From contig NZ_OZ245846.1 of assembly GCF_965228935.1 (NCBI RefSeq), positions 1,550,001 to 1,614,000 on the forward strand: 64,000 nucleotides of DNA. The letters are read 5' to 3'. This document shows, piece after piece, positions 15,957-24,706 of this stretch. The position numbers were made by a program, and so were the translations under genes. Positions within the stretch are counted from its first letter, which is position 1. Every line of letters starts with the position of its first letter. The notes beneath the pieces were generated by a model, which worked only from the letters and a program-made list of their open reading frames with translations, was not told where the DNA came from and did no database searches. The stretch is from Ulvibacterium sp965228935. GTDB lineage: Bacteria > Bacteroidota > Bacteroidia > Flavobacteriales > Flavobacteriaceae.

Positions 15957-17057
15957 TTAGAAATCAAACTTCAACTGAACATAAACCGCATCTTCCTTCG
16001 TTTCGGCCGCTTTGTTTTCCGTATTCAGGTTTGCCAGGGAGATACCTAATAGACGTACGGAATTCTGTAACTGTTCCTGGTACAGCAGCTCCTTTGCCAT
16101 TTCAAGAATCAATACCTTATCCGCGATAAAATAGGGAAGTGTTTTACTTCGGGTTTGAAGGGTAAAATCGCTGTATTTTATTTTTAGGGTGATGGTCTTT
16201 CCGGCAAGGTTGGACTTTTTTAGGCGACGATCTAATTCATTGGCGATATGCTCCAGTTTTTCCAACATAAAGATTTCGCTACTCAGGTTTTCGCTAAAAG
16301 TGCGTTCCGCCCCAACGGATTTTGGAATACGGTGTGGTTTAACCTCACTGGTATGTACCCCACGTACCACATGGTAGTAGTGACTTCCACTCTTTCCAAA
16401 ATTTGAATCCAAAAACTCCAATGTTTTCTGTTTGAGGTCCTTGCCTGTAAAAATTCCCAACTTGTACATTTTCTCCGCAGTTACCTTGCCCACCCCATAA
16501 AACTTGCGTATTTCCAAATCCTCCAAAAATTGGATTACCTCCTCAGGGTTAATGGTCTTTTGCCCATTGGGCTTGTTCATATCACTGGCTACCTTGGCGA
16601 TGAATTTATTAATCGAGATACCTGCCGACGCAGTCAATCCGGTCTCGTCAAAAATCCGTTGTCGAATCTCCCGAGCTATTAAAGTGGCGGACGGATTTCC
16701 CTTTTTATTATGGGTAACATCCAAATAGGCCTCATCGAGGGAAAGCGGCTCTACCAAATCCGTATATTCAAAGAAGATGGTACGAATACTATTTGAGATT
16801 TCCTTGTACCGGTCAAATCGGGCCTTTACAAAAATGAGTTCGGGACATTTCCGTTTGGCCAATACACTGCTCATGGCACTGCGTACCCCAAATTTACGGG
16901 CTTCATAACTGGCCGCGGCCACGACCCCCCTTTTGGAACTTCCCCCTACGGCAATAGGCTTTCCCTTAAGCTCTGGATTATCCAACTGTTCCACTGAGGC
17001 ATAGAAGGCATCCATATCTACATGGATTATTTTTCGCAAAGGAATTGTATCGGACAT
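15957..17057 (-). CDS. dinB: DNA polymerase IV (Y family)
   Basis: Error-prone translesion polymerase. The 366-residue protein has the catalytic acids in IIHVDMDAFYASVEQ (D14, D16) and SLDEAYLDVT (about 107-116), the helix-hairpin-helix KFYGVGKVTAEKMYKLG, and a little-finger domain from about 240. No canonical beta-clamp motif was picked out; the C-terminus ends VQLKFDF, and the tail LKFDF may serve. A near-perfect Bacteroidota promoter ends only 4 bp before the ATG, implying a leaderless or nearly leaderless mRNA. Confidence 0.95.
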   Translation of the reverse strand: MSDTIPLRKIIHVDMDAFYASVEQLDNPELKGKPIAVGGSSKRGVVAAASYEARKFGVRSAMSSVLAKRKCPELIFVKARFDRYKEISNSIRTIFFEYTDLVEPLSLDEAYLDVTHNKKGNPSATLIAREIRQRIFDETGLTASAGISINKFIAKVASDMNKPNGQKTINPEEVIQFLEDLEIRKFYGVGKVTAEKMYKLGIFTGKDLKQKTLEFLDSNFGKSGSHYYHVVRGVHTSEVKPHRIPKSVGAERTFSENLSSEIFMLEKLEHIANELDRRLKKSNLAGKTITLKIKYSDFTLQTRSKTLPYFIADKVLILEMAKELLYQEQLQNSVRLLGISLANLNTENKAAETKEDAVYVQLKFDF

Positions 17058-17061
17058 ATCA

Positions 17062-17091
17062 CAAAATTAAGGGTCTCCTTGCGAAAGTCAA
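17062..17091 (-). promoter_or_regulatory. consensus promoter of dinB (TTG-N19-TAnnTTTG)
   Basis: On the minus strand TTG (17091-17089) is followed by exactly 19 nt and then TAATTTTG (17069-17062). This is the full Bacteroidota vegetative promoter spacing. The start ATG of dinB begins at 17057. Confidence 0.75.
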
Positions 17092-17127
17092 CATGTAAGG
17101 TGGGACAGCGAATATTTAACAAAATAA

Positions 17128-17143
17128 ATATGTTTAAACATAT
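17128..17143. promoter_or_regulatory. 16-bp perfect palindrome in the mannoside-cluster promoter
   Basis: ATATGTTTAAACATAT spans the place where the -33 element of the next promoter should be. It lies 45 bp before the first gene of the cluster and fits an operator or activator site. Its regulator is not known; the cluster's GntR protein is one candidate. Confidence 0.45.
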
Positions 17144-17152
17144 GGACATAAG

Positions 17153-17160
17153 TATCTTTG
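17153..17160 (+). promoter_or_regulatory. -7 box of the mannoside cluster
   Basis: TATCTTTG followed by T is an exact TAnnTTTG match 28 bp before the PMI start codon. The TTG at -33 is missing and is occupied by the palindrome at 17128-17143, which suggests an activator-dependent or repressible promoter. Confidence 0.55.
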
Positions 17161-17188
17161 TTCCAACCTTTGGAACACGACCCATCAA

Positions 17189-18958
17189 ATGAAAAGAAAT
17201 ACCGCTCAACCCCTGTTGCCCCTAAAAAAGGAAAAAAGAGATGATACGGCTTATGACCTATATCCTTCTTTTCATCTGTCGGATGGAAGCATCCAAAACG
17301 GGTACGAGACCTTGGCCGAAGACCTTATCCTTAAGAAGAAAGTGATTTTGGACGGTTATATTGGAGTGGATTGGGACGAAGTCATTGGTAGCTTAACAAG
17401 CCTATTGGAGAAAAAGGGAAGCAGGGTCGCTACTTTCAACATTGCGGATTTTTTAAAACCTGAAGCCGAAATCCTATCCTTGGTACGTCCTTTTTTGGGA
17501 GGGGACGACCCTATTTTTGGATATAGGACAGATCTTAAGCTCCAGGATTATTTTAAAAAAGAGGAACTGCACCATTTGGAACTGGACCAAAAAGCCGACC
17601 TGAACATTATTTATGGTACTGGTGCCGCCCTGACCCCTATGGATGGGTTCCTTGTCTATTTTGATGTGCCCAAGAACGAGCTGCAATATCGGATGCGTGC
17701 GCAGGCCATCACCAATTTGGGGCTTTCCCGCCCAAAGGATGCCAAACCCATGTACAAGCAATTCTATTTTGTGGATTGGGTGGTACTGAATCGGGAAAAG
17801 AAACGATTGTTGCCCCAAATGGATATTGTGGTAGACCAACAACGGCCCCAGGAACCTACGTGGATAAAAGGCGAAGTGTTACGAAAGACTTTGAACCGGA
17901 TGTCCAAAAGCTATTTTCGTGTAAGGCCGTGGTTTGAACCTGGTGTTTGGGGCGGTCAATGGATGAAGCGTCAATTTCGGGATCTAAACCAAAACGTACC
18001 CAATTATGCCTGGTCCTTTGAAATGATTGTTCCCGAAAACGGCCTTCTTTTTGAAAGTAGTGGGACTTTGCTCGAAGTGTCCTTCGATATGTTGATGTAC
18101 CATGAAAAAGAAAACATATTGGGAAGGGCGGTCAACAAATTTGGGGACGAGTTCCCTATCCGTTTTGATTTCTTGGACACCTTTGAAGGGGAAAATCTTT
18201 CCGTTCAATGCCATCCAAGTCTCGACTACATTAAACGGGAATTTGGGGAGAACTTTACCCAGGACGAGACCTATTATATATTGGACACCACAGAAGGGGC
18301 CCAAGTATATCTGGGATTTCAGGAAGGAGTGGATCGACATGAATTCCAGCAAGCCTTGGAAAACAGTTACAAAACCAAGGAAACCTTGGAGGTGGATCGT
18401 TTTGTACAAAAATTTCCATCCAAAAAGCATGACCTCTTCCTTATTCCACATGGAACGGTACATTGTTCCGGAACCAATAACCTGGTTTTGGAAATCAGTG
18501 CCACTCCCTATATTTTCACTTTTAAAATGTACGATTGGCAACGTATGGACCTGGATGGCAATCCCAGACCCTTGAATATTGAGCGGGCCATGCAAAACCT
18601 GGATTTTGGAAAGAAGGGAACGTATGTGTCCGAAAGTCTCATATCCAAACCCGCTATTGTCGAAACTGGATCGGATTGGGAAAAAATACACTTGCCCACG
18701 CACCCCCTTCACTTTTATGATATATATCGGTATGATTTTGAAACTACGGTAGACCTTATCACTAAAGGCCAATGTCATGTTTTGATGCTGGTAGAGGGGG
18801 AGGCCTTGGAATTAAAGGTGGGTGATATCCCATCACAAAAATTTCATTTTGCGGAGACGTTTGCAGTTCCTGCTGCCACGGAAAGCTATACCCTAATTAA
18901 TAGAGGAAGAAGAAAAGCCAAGGTAATCGTATCCTTTGTAAAGGACGAGGCCTGTTAA
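17189..18958 (+). CDS. manA: class I mannose-6-phosphate isomerase with extra N-terminal kinase-like domain
   Basis: Interconverts mannose-6-phosphate and fructose-6-phosphate. The C-terminal cupin isomerase begins near residue 240. It has PMI motifs FEPGVWGGQW (about 247), LSVQCHPSLDYIKREFG (about 338) and IPHGTVHCSGTNNLVLEIS (about 415). The zinc ligands Gln/His of QCH and the later His fit, although the usual QVHP reads QCHP. The first 230 residues are not part of any ordinary ManA. They include ILDGYIGVDWDEVIGSL, which resembles a uridine-kinase P-loop region with the GKS/T lost. At 589 residues the protein is half as long again as a normal class I enzyme. It is first in the cluster, 12 bp before a GH92 gene. 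Confidence 0.9.
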   Translation: MKRNTAQPLLPLKKEKRDDTAYDLYPSFHLSDGSIQNGYETLAEDLILKKKVILDGYIGVDWDEVIGSLTSLLEKKGSRVATFNIADFLKPEAEILSLVRPFLGGDDPIFGYRTDLKLQDYFKKEELHHLELDQKADLNIIYGTGAALTPMDGFLVYFDVPKNELQYRMRAQAITNLGLSRPKDAKPMYKQFYFVDWVVLNREKKRLLPQMDIVVDQQRPQEPTWIKGEVLRKTLNRMSKSYFRVRPWFEPGVWGGQWMKRQFRDLNQNVPNYAWSFEMIVPENGLLFESSGTLLEVSFDMLMYHEKENILGRAVNKFGDEFPIRFDFLDTFEGENLSVQCHPSLDYIKREFGENFTQDETYYILDTTEGAQVYLGFQEGVDRHEFQQALENSYKTKETLEVDRFVQKFPSKKHDLFLIPHGTVHCSGTNNLVLEISATPYIFTFKMYDWQRMDLDGNPRPLNIERAMQNLDFGKKGTYVSESLISKPAIVETGSDWEKIHLPTHPLHFYDIYRYDFETTVDLITKGQCHVLMLVEGEALELKVGDIPSQKFHFAETFAVPAATESYTLINRGRRKAKVIVSFVKDEAC

Positions 18959-18970
18959 AACCGAGATGAT

Positions 18971-21900
18971 ATGAAGGACGGAAAATGGATTTACATAGGG
19001 GTTTGCTTTTTTGCGGCTGCTCTTTGTGCTGCCCAACAGAAAACGATATGGCAAATTGGCGAATCGGACAATAGTTGTTCGGAATTTGCACTGGCTCCCA
19101 AGGGGTATCAGGAATTTCTCCAGGAAGACTTTGGGTGGGAAGACCGTGTATTTGTTATTGGACATTCAAAAACAGAGGAAGACTTTCCTTACGTATTGCC
19201 GGGGGCGACCGATTACTGGGGAGGAACATCCGGCCTTGCGGGCATACGTCCACATCAATTGAACCTTTTGTTCAACGTCAAAAAAAAGGGCGATGACGGA
19301 AGATGGAAATTAGTGGTCGATATTTTGGACTGTAGCCCCGAAGCGCCGCCCCTTTTCAAGATTTCGGTAAATGGGAGATTCTGGAAATTCCAGATGAAAA
19401 AGGGAAAGGAAATAGGTGTCTTGGATGGGGAAACGAGTTCAGGTCAAGAACAAGTAATCCAATTACCCGTGCCCAATGAACTGATAAACCATGGAGGCAA
19501 TGAAATCCAATTGACTACATTGGAAGGTAGTTGGTTGGTTTTTGACCAGATACGATTGGAAGGTCCAAGGGGAACACAATTACGTATTCCAAAAAAGGCA
19601 ATGATCAGGAAGGTTTACCCCGCAGATTATGAATTGGCCCAAGACTTGCAGAACGTTCAGCCACTTTTAGTGGAAGTTCAGCACATAGAAGGGAACCCCA
19701 ACATACAGGTCCATTTGGACGGCGAGACCATTTTTGAAGAGACTTTGGAAGATGGCAGAAAAATCTATGAAGCCCCAATGCCAGCGGTGACATCAAAAAA
19801 GCATAGTACGTATGAGGTGATATTGGATGGTGAGGTGGTTCAGGAGGGTAGGGTAGCGAGAAGTCCAAAAATGAGGAACCGACCAGTGGATTATGTCGAT
19901 ACCAAAATGGGTACCGGCCATTCCCGATGGATGATAGCCCCGGGACCTTGGATGCCCTTTGGAATGGTAAAAATAAGTCCGGACAATCAGGATATGGGAT
20001 GGCAAGCGGGATATCAGCCTACTTTTGAAAATGTAGGCACCTTTAGCCATATCCATGAATGGACCATGGCTGGTTTGGGTACTTTCCCTACCAACGGGCC
20101 GTTGATTACCACCATGGGCAGTCCTGAAGCTCCGGATAGTGGATATCGTTCGCGTATGGACAAGGTTACCGAACAAGCCCCTTTGGGGTACTATTCGGTA
20201 CTATTGACCGATTATGATATAAAGGCAGAACTTACAGCGACCACCAGGTGTAGTTTTCAACGGTATACCTATCCCGAAGACAGATCTGGGTCAAGAATAC
20301 TGGTAGACTTAAAGATTCCCGCGGAATATGATTATTCCATAGAAGAAGCTTATTTTAAAAAGGTAAGCGATACCAAAATAGTGGGCTATAGCAAGCAGGT
20401 TTCATCATCGGTCTGGGGGGAGGTCTACTATCGGAAACAGATGGTAGAAGATGGGGATAGGCCCAGGGAGTGGGACCAGATAGCACAGGAGTATATCGTT
20501 CATTTTGCCATGGAATTTGATCGTCCCATAACCCGATTTGGAATCCGTACGGACAAAGGGAGTGTTCTTCCTGAAGGAGATTCGGACACCTATACCATAT
20601 CCAAACCCGAGGATGTGGTGGCCTTTGTTGAATTTGATACTTCCAAATCCCATGTGGTCCAAACCAGGACGGGATTGTCCTATGTAAGTATGGATCAGGC
20701 CGACTTAAACCTTGAAAAGGAAATTGCGGAACCTTTTGGATGGGATTTCGAAAAGGTGCGACATCATCAGGAAGAGGTCTGGGATGATTTGCTCGGTAGA
20801 ATTCGGATAACTACAACAGATCGGATGGAAAAGATGAGGTTCTATACCAATATGTATAGGGCCCTGGTCAGTAGAAATATTTTTAGCGATGTTGATGGGA
20901 GTTGGGTAGATGCAACCGAACAGATTCGGAAATTTAAAAATCCCGACGAAGTGGCACTGGGTTGTGACGCCTTTTGGAATACCTTCTGGAATTTAAACCA
21001 GTTTTGGAACTTGGTGGTTCCGGAATGGTCCTCAAAATGGGTAAAATCGCAATTGGCCATGTACGATGCCAATGGTTGGTTGGCCAAAGGCCCGGCCGGT
21101 ATGGAATATATCCCGGTAATGGTGGCCGAACATGAGATTCCGTTGATCGTTGGGGCCTATCAAATGGGAATACGGGATTTTGATGCGGAAAAGGCCTTTG
21201 AAGCTATCCATAAGATGCAGACTACCTTGGGAGAACAGGTAGGCAATGGGTATGCCGGAAACCGGGATTTGGAAGCCTACCTCAAGTACAAATACGTGCC
21301 CTATAACAAAGGACGCTTTTCCAATACCTTGGAATATTCATTTGACGACTTTGCCGTCTCACAAATGGCCAAGGCCATGGGTAAAAAAAAGGCATATCAA
21401 GAATTCCTGGATCGTGCCTATTGGTGGAAAAATGCCATTGATCCAGAAATAGGGTATGCGCGGATACGGCACTCGGACGGTACTTGGTATCCTGATTTCG
21501 ATCCAATAAAAACAGCGGGCAACCATCAATACGTAGAAGGCAATGCATGGCAACTCTCCTTTTTTGTGCCCCAAGATATCCCTGCCTTGGCATCTATCAT
21601 TGGCGAAGAAGCATTTTCCAAACGTTTGGACGATGGGTTTAAGGTAAGTAGTCCATGGCGCTATAATGCACCCAACGAGTTATACTGGGATTTTCCGGTA
21701 ACCCAGGGTAATCAACAATCGTTGCATTTTTCATTTTTGTTCAATTGGGTCAAAAAACCATGGCTTACCCAAAAATGGAACCGAGACATCATGGATCGTT
21801 ACTATGGTTACGGAATTTCCAATGCCTATCTGGGTGATGAGGACCAAGGGCAGATGAGCGCTTGGTTCGTGATGTCGGCTTTAGGGCTTTTTCAAATGGA

Positions 21901-22189
21901 TGGAGGTACAAGAACGGCCCCTATCTATGAAATAGGAAGCCCCTTGTATCCCAAGGTAGAAATTGATTTGGGAGAACGCTATGACCGAGGAGAAACATTT
22001 ACCATACTGGCCAAAAATACCTCCTTCAACAACAAATATGTGCAAAAGGCCATCCTGAACGGAAAGGAGCTGAAAAACTTTTGGTTCCCGGTAAACGAGC
22101 TTTTAAAGGGAGGTACTTTGGAACTTATTATGGGTGCTGAACCCAATAAAAATTGGGGGGTGCATGCATTGCCCCCGAGTCCTAGATAA
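18971..22189 (+). CDS. GH92 alpha-mannosidase with N-terminal accessory domain
   Basis: Exo-acting, calcium-dependent alpha-mannosidase by family. A signal peptide (about 1-22, ending LCAAQQ) indicates export to periplasm or surface. Residues about 30-200 begin IGESDNSCSEFALAP and resemble the carbohydrate-binding domain of family 4 polysaccharide lyases; about 300-1065 is the GH92 catalytic unit. Visible there are TGHSRWMIAPGPWMPFGM, HIHEWTMAGLG, the acid region YVEGNAWQ (about 855) and the base region GDEDQGQMSAW (about 954). The 1072 residues exceed a plain GH92 (about 750). Linkage specificity cannot be told. It is spaced 12 bp from both the PMI gene and the next GH92 gene. Confidence 0.93.
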   Translation: MKDGKWIYIGVCFFAAALCAAQQKTIWQIGESDNSCSEFALAPKGYQEFLQEDFGWEDRVFVIGHSKTEEDFPYVLPGATDYWGGTSGLAGIRPHQLNLLFNVKKKGDDGRWKLVVDILDCSPEAPPLFKISVNGRFWKFQMKKGKEIGVLDGETSSGQEQVIQLPVPNELINHGGNEIQLTTLEGSWLVFDQIRLEGPRGTQLRIPKKAMIRKVYPADYELAQDLQNVQPLLVEVQHIEGNPNIQVHLDGETIFEETLEDGRKIYEAPMPAVTSKKHSTYEVILDGEVVQEGRVARSPKMRNRPVDYVDTKMGTGHSRWMIAPGPWMPFGMVKISPDNQDMGWQAGYQPTFENVGTFSHIHEWTMAGLGTFPTNGPLITTMGSPEAPDSGYRSRMDKVTEQAPLGYYSVLLTDYDIKAELTATTRCSFQRYTYPEDRSGSRILVDLKIPAEYDYSIEEAYFKKVSDTKIVGYSKQVSSSVWGEVYYRKQMVEDGDRPREWDQIAQEYIVHFAMEFDRPITRFGIRTDKGSVLPEGDSDTYTISKPEDVVAFVEFDTSKSHVVQTRTGLSYVSMDQADLNLEKEIAEPFGWDFEKVRHHQEEVWDDLLGRIRITTTDRMEKMRFYTNMYRALVSRNIFSDVDGSWVDATEQIRKFKNPDEVALGCDAFWNTFWNLNQFWNLVVPEWSSKWVKSQLAMYDANGWLAKGPAGMEYIPVMVAEHEIPLIVGAYQMGIRDFDAEKAFEAIHKMQTTLGEQVGNGYAGNRDLEAYLKYKYVPYNKGRFSNTLEYSFDDFAVSQMAKAMGKKKAYQEFLDRAYWWKNAIDPEIGYARIRHSDGTWYPDFDPIKTAGNHQYVEGNAWQLSFFVPQDIPALASIIGEEAFSKRLDDGFKVSSPWRYNAPNELYWDFPVTQGNQQSLHFSFLFNWVKKPWLTQKWNRDIMDRYYGYGISNAYLGDEDQGQMSAWFVMSALGLFQMDGGTRTAPIYEIGSPLYPKVEIDLGERYDRGETFTILAKNTSFNNKYVQKAILNGKELKNFWFPVNELLKGGTLELIMGAEPNKNWGVHALPPSPR

Positions 22190-22201
22190 AATTCGAACCT
22201 C

Positions 22202-24598
22202 ATGAAACATATATGGCTCGTCCCTATCCTAGTTTTACTTCTCATCAACTGTACAAATGAGAGGCAACAAGAAAGTACCACCACCTTATATAATCTGGTG
22301 CAGTATGTAGACCCGCAGATTGGATCGGTGCACGGTCGATGGTTTTTTTACACCCCGGCCGCAAGGCCTTTTGGTATGGCCAAACTGGCTCCCCATACCA
22401 ACGCCTATAACAGTGATGGCGGATGGGGCCCTACGGGCTATGATGATCGACATACCTCTTTGGAAGGATTTGGACATTTTCATGAATTTCAAATCGGGGG
22501 TTTGGTATTTATGCCCATGACCGGCAACCTCAAGACAGTTCCGGGAACGTTGGAGGAACCGGATACAGGTTATCGTTCGCGATTTGACAAAGCTACGGAA
22601 AATGCCGAGGCAGGCTATTATACCGTTCACCTCAGCGACTATGATATTCAAGCGGAACTCACTTCCACGGAAAGGGTAGGATACCATAGATATACCTACC
22701 CACAGACGGAAACGGCACATTTGATTATCGATATTGGCCACAAGCAAGGTGAAAGTAGCGATGTAACCGAAGCCTTTGCCCAAATCGTAAATGAAACGGA
22801 AATAGAGGGTCATATAGAGACCTATCCGGAATACGCAAAATTTTGCGATCCGGGCAAACGGGTCAAAATGTATTTTGTAGCGAAACTGAACAAAAAGCCT
22901 CTAAGTACCGGAAGTTTCGTAGATACGGTTCAACAGAAAGGGGCTTCGGAAACAAAAGGCATAAACAACGGGCTGTACCTCACCTTTTCCATGGAAGAGA
23001 ACGAACCATTGGAGATTAGGACCGGATTAAGTCATACTTCGATCGCCAATGCACGTTTAAACCTGAATACGGAATCCAACGGCAAATCGTTTGATGAGGT
23101 AAGGGAGGAATCCCGTAAGCTTTGGAACAAGGCTTTAAACAAAATTATAGTCGAAGGCGGAAAAAAGGAGGACCGGGTAAAATTTTATACCGGACTATAC
23201 CACGCCCTATTGGGCCGTGGGCTGTCCAGTGACGTCAATGGAAACTATCCCCAGATTGATGGAAAAATAGGGGAAACCCCTTTGGATGAAATGGGTAAAC
23301 CGAAATATGCCCATTATAATACGGATGGAATATGGGGCGGTTTTTGGAACTTGAGCCAAGTGTGGGGCCTGGCCTATCCCATCTACTTCAGGGATTATGT
23401 GCAATCCAATATCGATTTTTACAAGGATAGAGGGTGGCTTCATGACGGGGCCGCCAATGGGGTGTTTACCAATGGGGTGCAGACCAATTTTCAGGGCTTG
23501 TTGTTGGCCTCGGCCTACAATATAGGCATTCGCGATTTTGAGGTCAAGATGGGATACAAGGCGGCCCTAAAGAATGAATTGGAATATCGGGGGAGGAACC
23601 TGGGGAATGGCAAGTACGACCTAAGCTATTTCATCAAACAAAAGTACATTCCCTATAAGGATACCATTATTTCCAATGGATGGGTATTCAATTTTGGCGC
23701 CTCCCATACTCTGGAATACAGTTTTAGTTCCTATGCCGTGGCCCAAATGGCCAAAGGGATGAAGGATATGGACAACTACGGAAAGCTTACGGAACAAGCG
23801 GGCTATTATAAAAATTTGTTCGATTCCGAAACCCAATTTATAAGACCCAAATTGGAGGACGGATCCTTTATCCAGGATTTTGATCCCATGCGGGGGTGGG
23901 ACGGTTTTCAGGAAGGCAATGCGTATCAGTTTAGTTGGTATGCCCCCCATGACGTGGCCGGACTGATGGATTTGATCGGAAAGGAGACTTTTAATGAGCG
24001 ACTGGAGACCATGTTCTCCAACGCACAAAAAAGTATGTTCGGCGGAGGTTCCGAAGAAATCCATAGTTTTTCGGGGGTGGAAAAATTGTATAATCATGGG
24101 AACCAGCCTTGTTTGCACAATCCGTGGCTGTTCAACTATTCCGGCAAGCCCTGGCTTACCCAAAAATGGACACGTACCATTTGTAACGAATTTTATGGGA
24201 CAACCCCCCTACATGGTTATGGTGTGGGCCAAGATGAGGATCAAGGACAATTGGGGGCATGGTATGTAATGGCGGCCATGGGCCTATTTGATGTGCAGGG
24301 ACATACTTCGGCCAATCCTACCTTTCAGTTTGGAAGCCCCTTGTTTGACAAAGTAAGCCTGAAGCTTCATGAAAACTACTATCCCGGAAAGGAATTGATC
24401 ATCGAAACCAGAAATCAACATCCGAATAATCCGTATGTCCAATCGGTCTCCTTTAACGGAAAACCTATTACCGATTGCTGGATGCCAAGGGAGGAGTTAA
24501 TGAAAGGCGGAACACTGGTCTTTACTATGGGCCCAGAACCAAATAGGGATTGGGGAGTTGGGCAAGTGCCACCATCCATGTCCAATGAAAACAACTAA
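22202..24598 (+). CDS. GH92 alpha-mannosidase, lipoprotein
   Basis: A second GH92 enzyme, 798 residues and without the extra domain of its neighbour. The N-terminus MKHIWLVPILVLLLINCTN carries a lipobox ending at C17, so it should be lipid-anchored. Family motifs include YVDPQIGSVHGRW near the N-terminus, GHFHEFQIGG, the acid region EGNAYQFSWYAPHD (about 571) and GQDEDQGQLGAWYVMAAMG (about 677). The two GH92 genes are divergent paralogues and probably attack different mannosidic linkages. A REP-like hairpin begins 10 bp after the stop. Confidence 0.95.
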   Translation: MKHIWLVPILVLLLINCTNERQQESTTTLYNLVQYVDPQIGSVHGRWFFYTPAARPFGMAKLAPHTNAYNSDGGWGPTGYDDRHTSLEGFGHFHEFQIGGLVFMPMTGNLKTVPGTLEEPDTGYRSRFDKATENAEAGYYTVHLSDYDIQAELTSTERVGYHRYTYPQTETAHLIIDIGHKQGESSDVTEAFAQIVNETEIEGHIETYPEYAKFCDPGKRVKMYFVAKLNKKPLSTGSFVDTVQQKGASETKGINNGLYLTFSMEENEPLEIRTGLSHTSIANARLNLNTESNGKSFDEVREESRKLWNKALNKIIVEGGKKEDRVKFYTGLYHALLGRGLSSDVNGNYPQIDGKIGETPLDEMGKPKYAHYNTDGIWGGFWNLSQVWGLAYPIYFRDYVQSNIDFYKDRGWLHDGAANGVFTNGVQTNFQGLLLASAYNIGIRDFEVKMGYKAALKNELEYRGRNLGNGKYDLSYFIKQKYIPYKDTIISNGWVFNFGASHTLEYSFSSYAVAQMAKGMKDMDNYGKLTEQAGYYKNLFDSETQFIRPKLEDGSFIQDFDPMRGWDGFQEGNAYQFSWYAPHDVAGLMDLIGKETFNERLETMFSNAQKSMFGGGSEEIHSFSGVEKLYNHGNQPCLHNPWLFNYSGKPWLTQKWTRTICNEFYGTTPLHGYGVGQDEDQGQLGAWYVMAAMGLFDVQGHTSANPTFQFGSPLFDKVSLKLHENYYPGKELIIETRNQHPNNPYVQSVSFNGKPITDCWMPREELMKGGTLVFTMGPEPNRDWGVGQVPPSMSNENN

Positions 24599-24607
24599 TA
24601 TCATGAG

Positions 24608-24659
24608 AGAACGAGTGCAACGCGTGCCTGCCTGCCGCAGGCAGGGTTGCATTAGTTCT
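24608..24659. repeat. long REP-like hairpin between GH92 and the next glycosidase
   Basis: The inner arms CCTGCCTGC and GCAGGCAGG are separated by one base. They are nested in TGCAAC/GTTGCA and AGAAC/GTTCT, so the whole 52 bp folds into one stem with small internal loops. The inner part resembles palindromic intergenic repeats common in Flavobacteriaceae genomes. It may end or stabilise the upstream mannosidase mRNA. Confidence 0.65.
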
Positions 24660-24660
24660 T

Positions 24661-24699
24661 AAATTTTTAAATAACTTATTTACAGACATTTAAAAATTT
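24661..24699. promoter_or_regulatory. AT-rich 12-bp inverted repeat before the glycosidase lipoprotein gene
   Basis: AAATTTTTAAAT and ATTTAAAAATTT are perfect inverted copies with a 15-bp spacer, ending 7 bp before the ATG. It could be an operator or a weak hairpin that sets translation. Confidence 0.4.
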
Positions 24700-24706
24700 T
24701 AAACGG

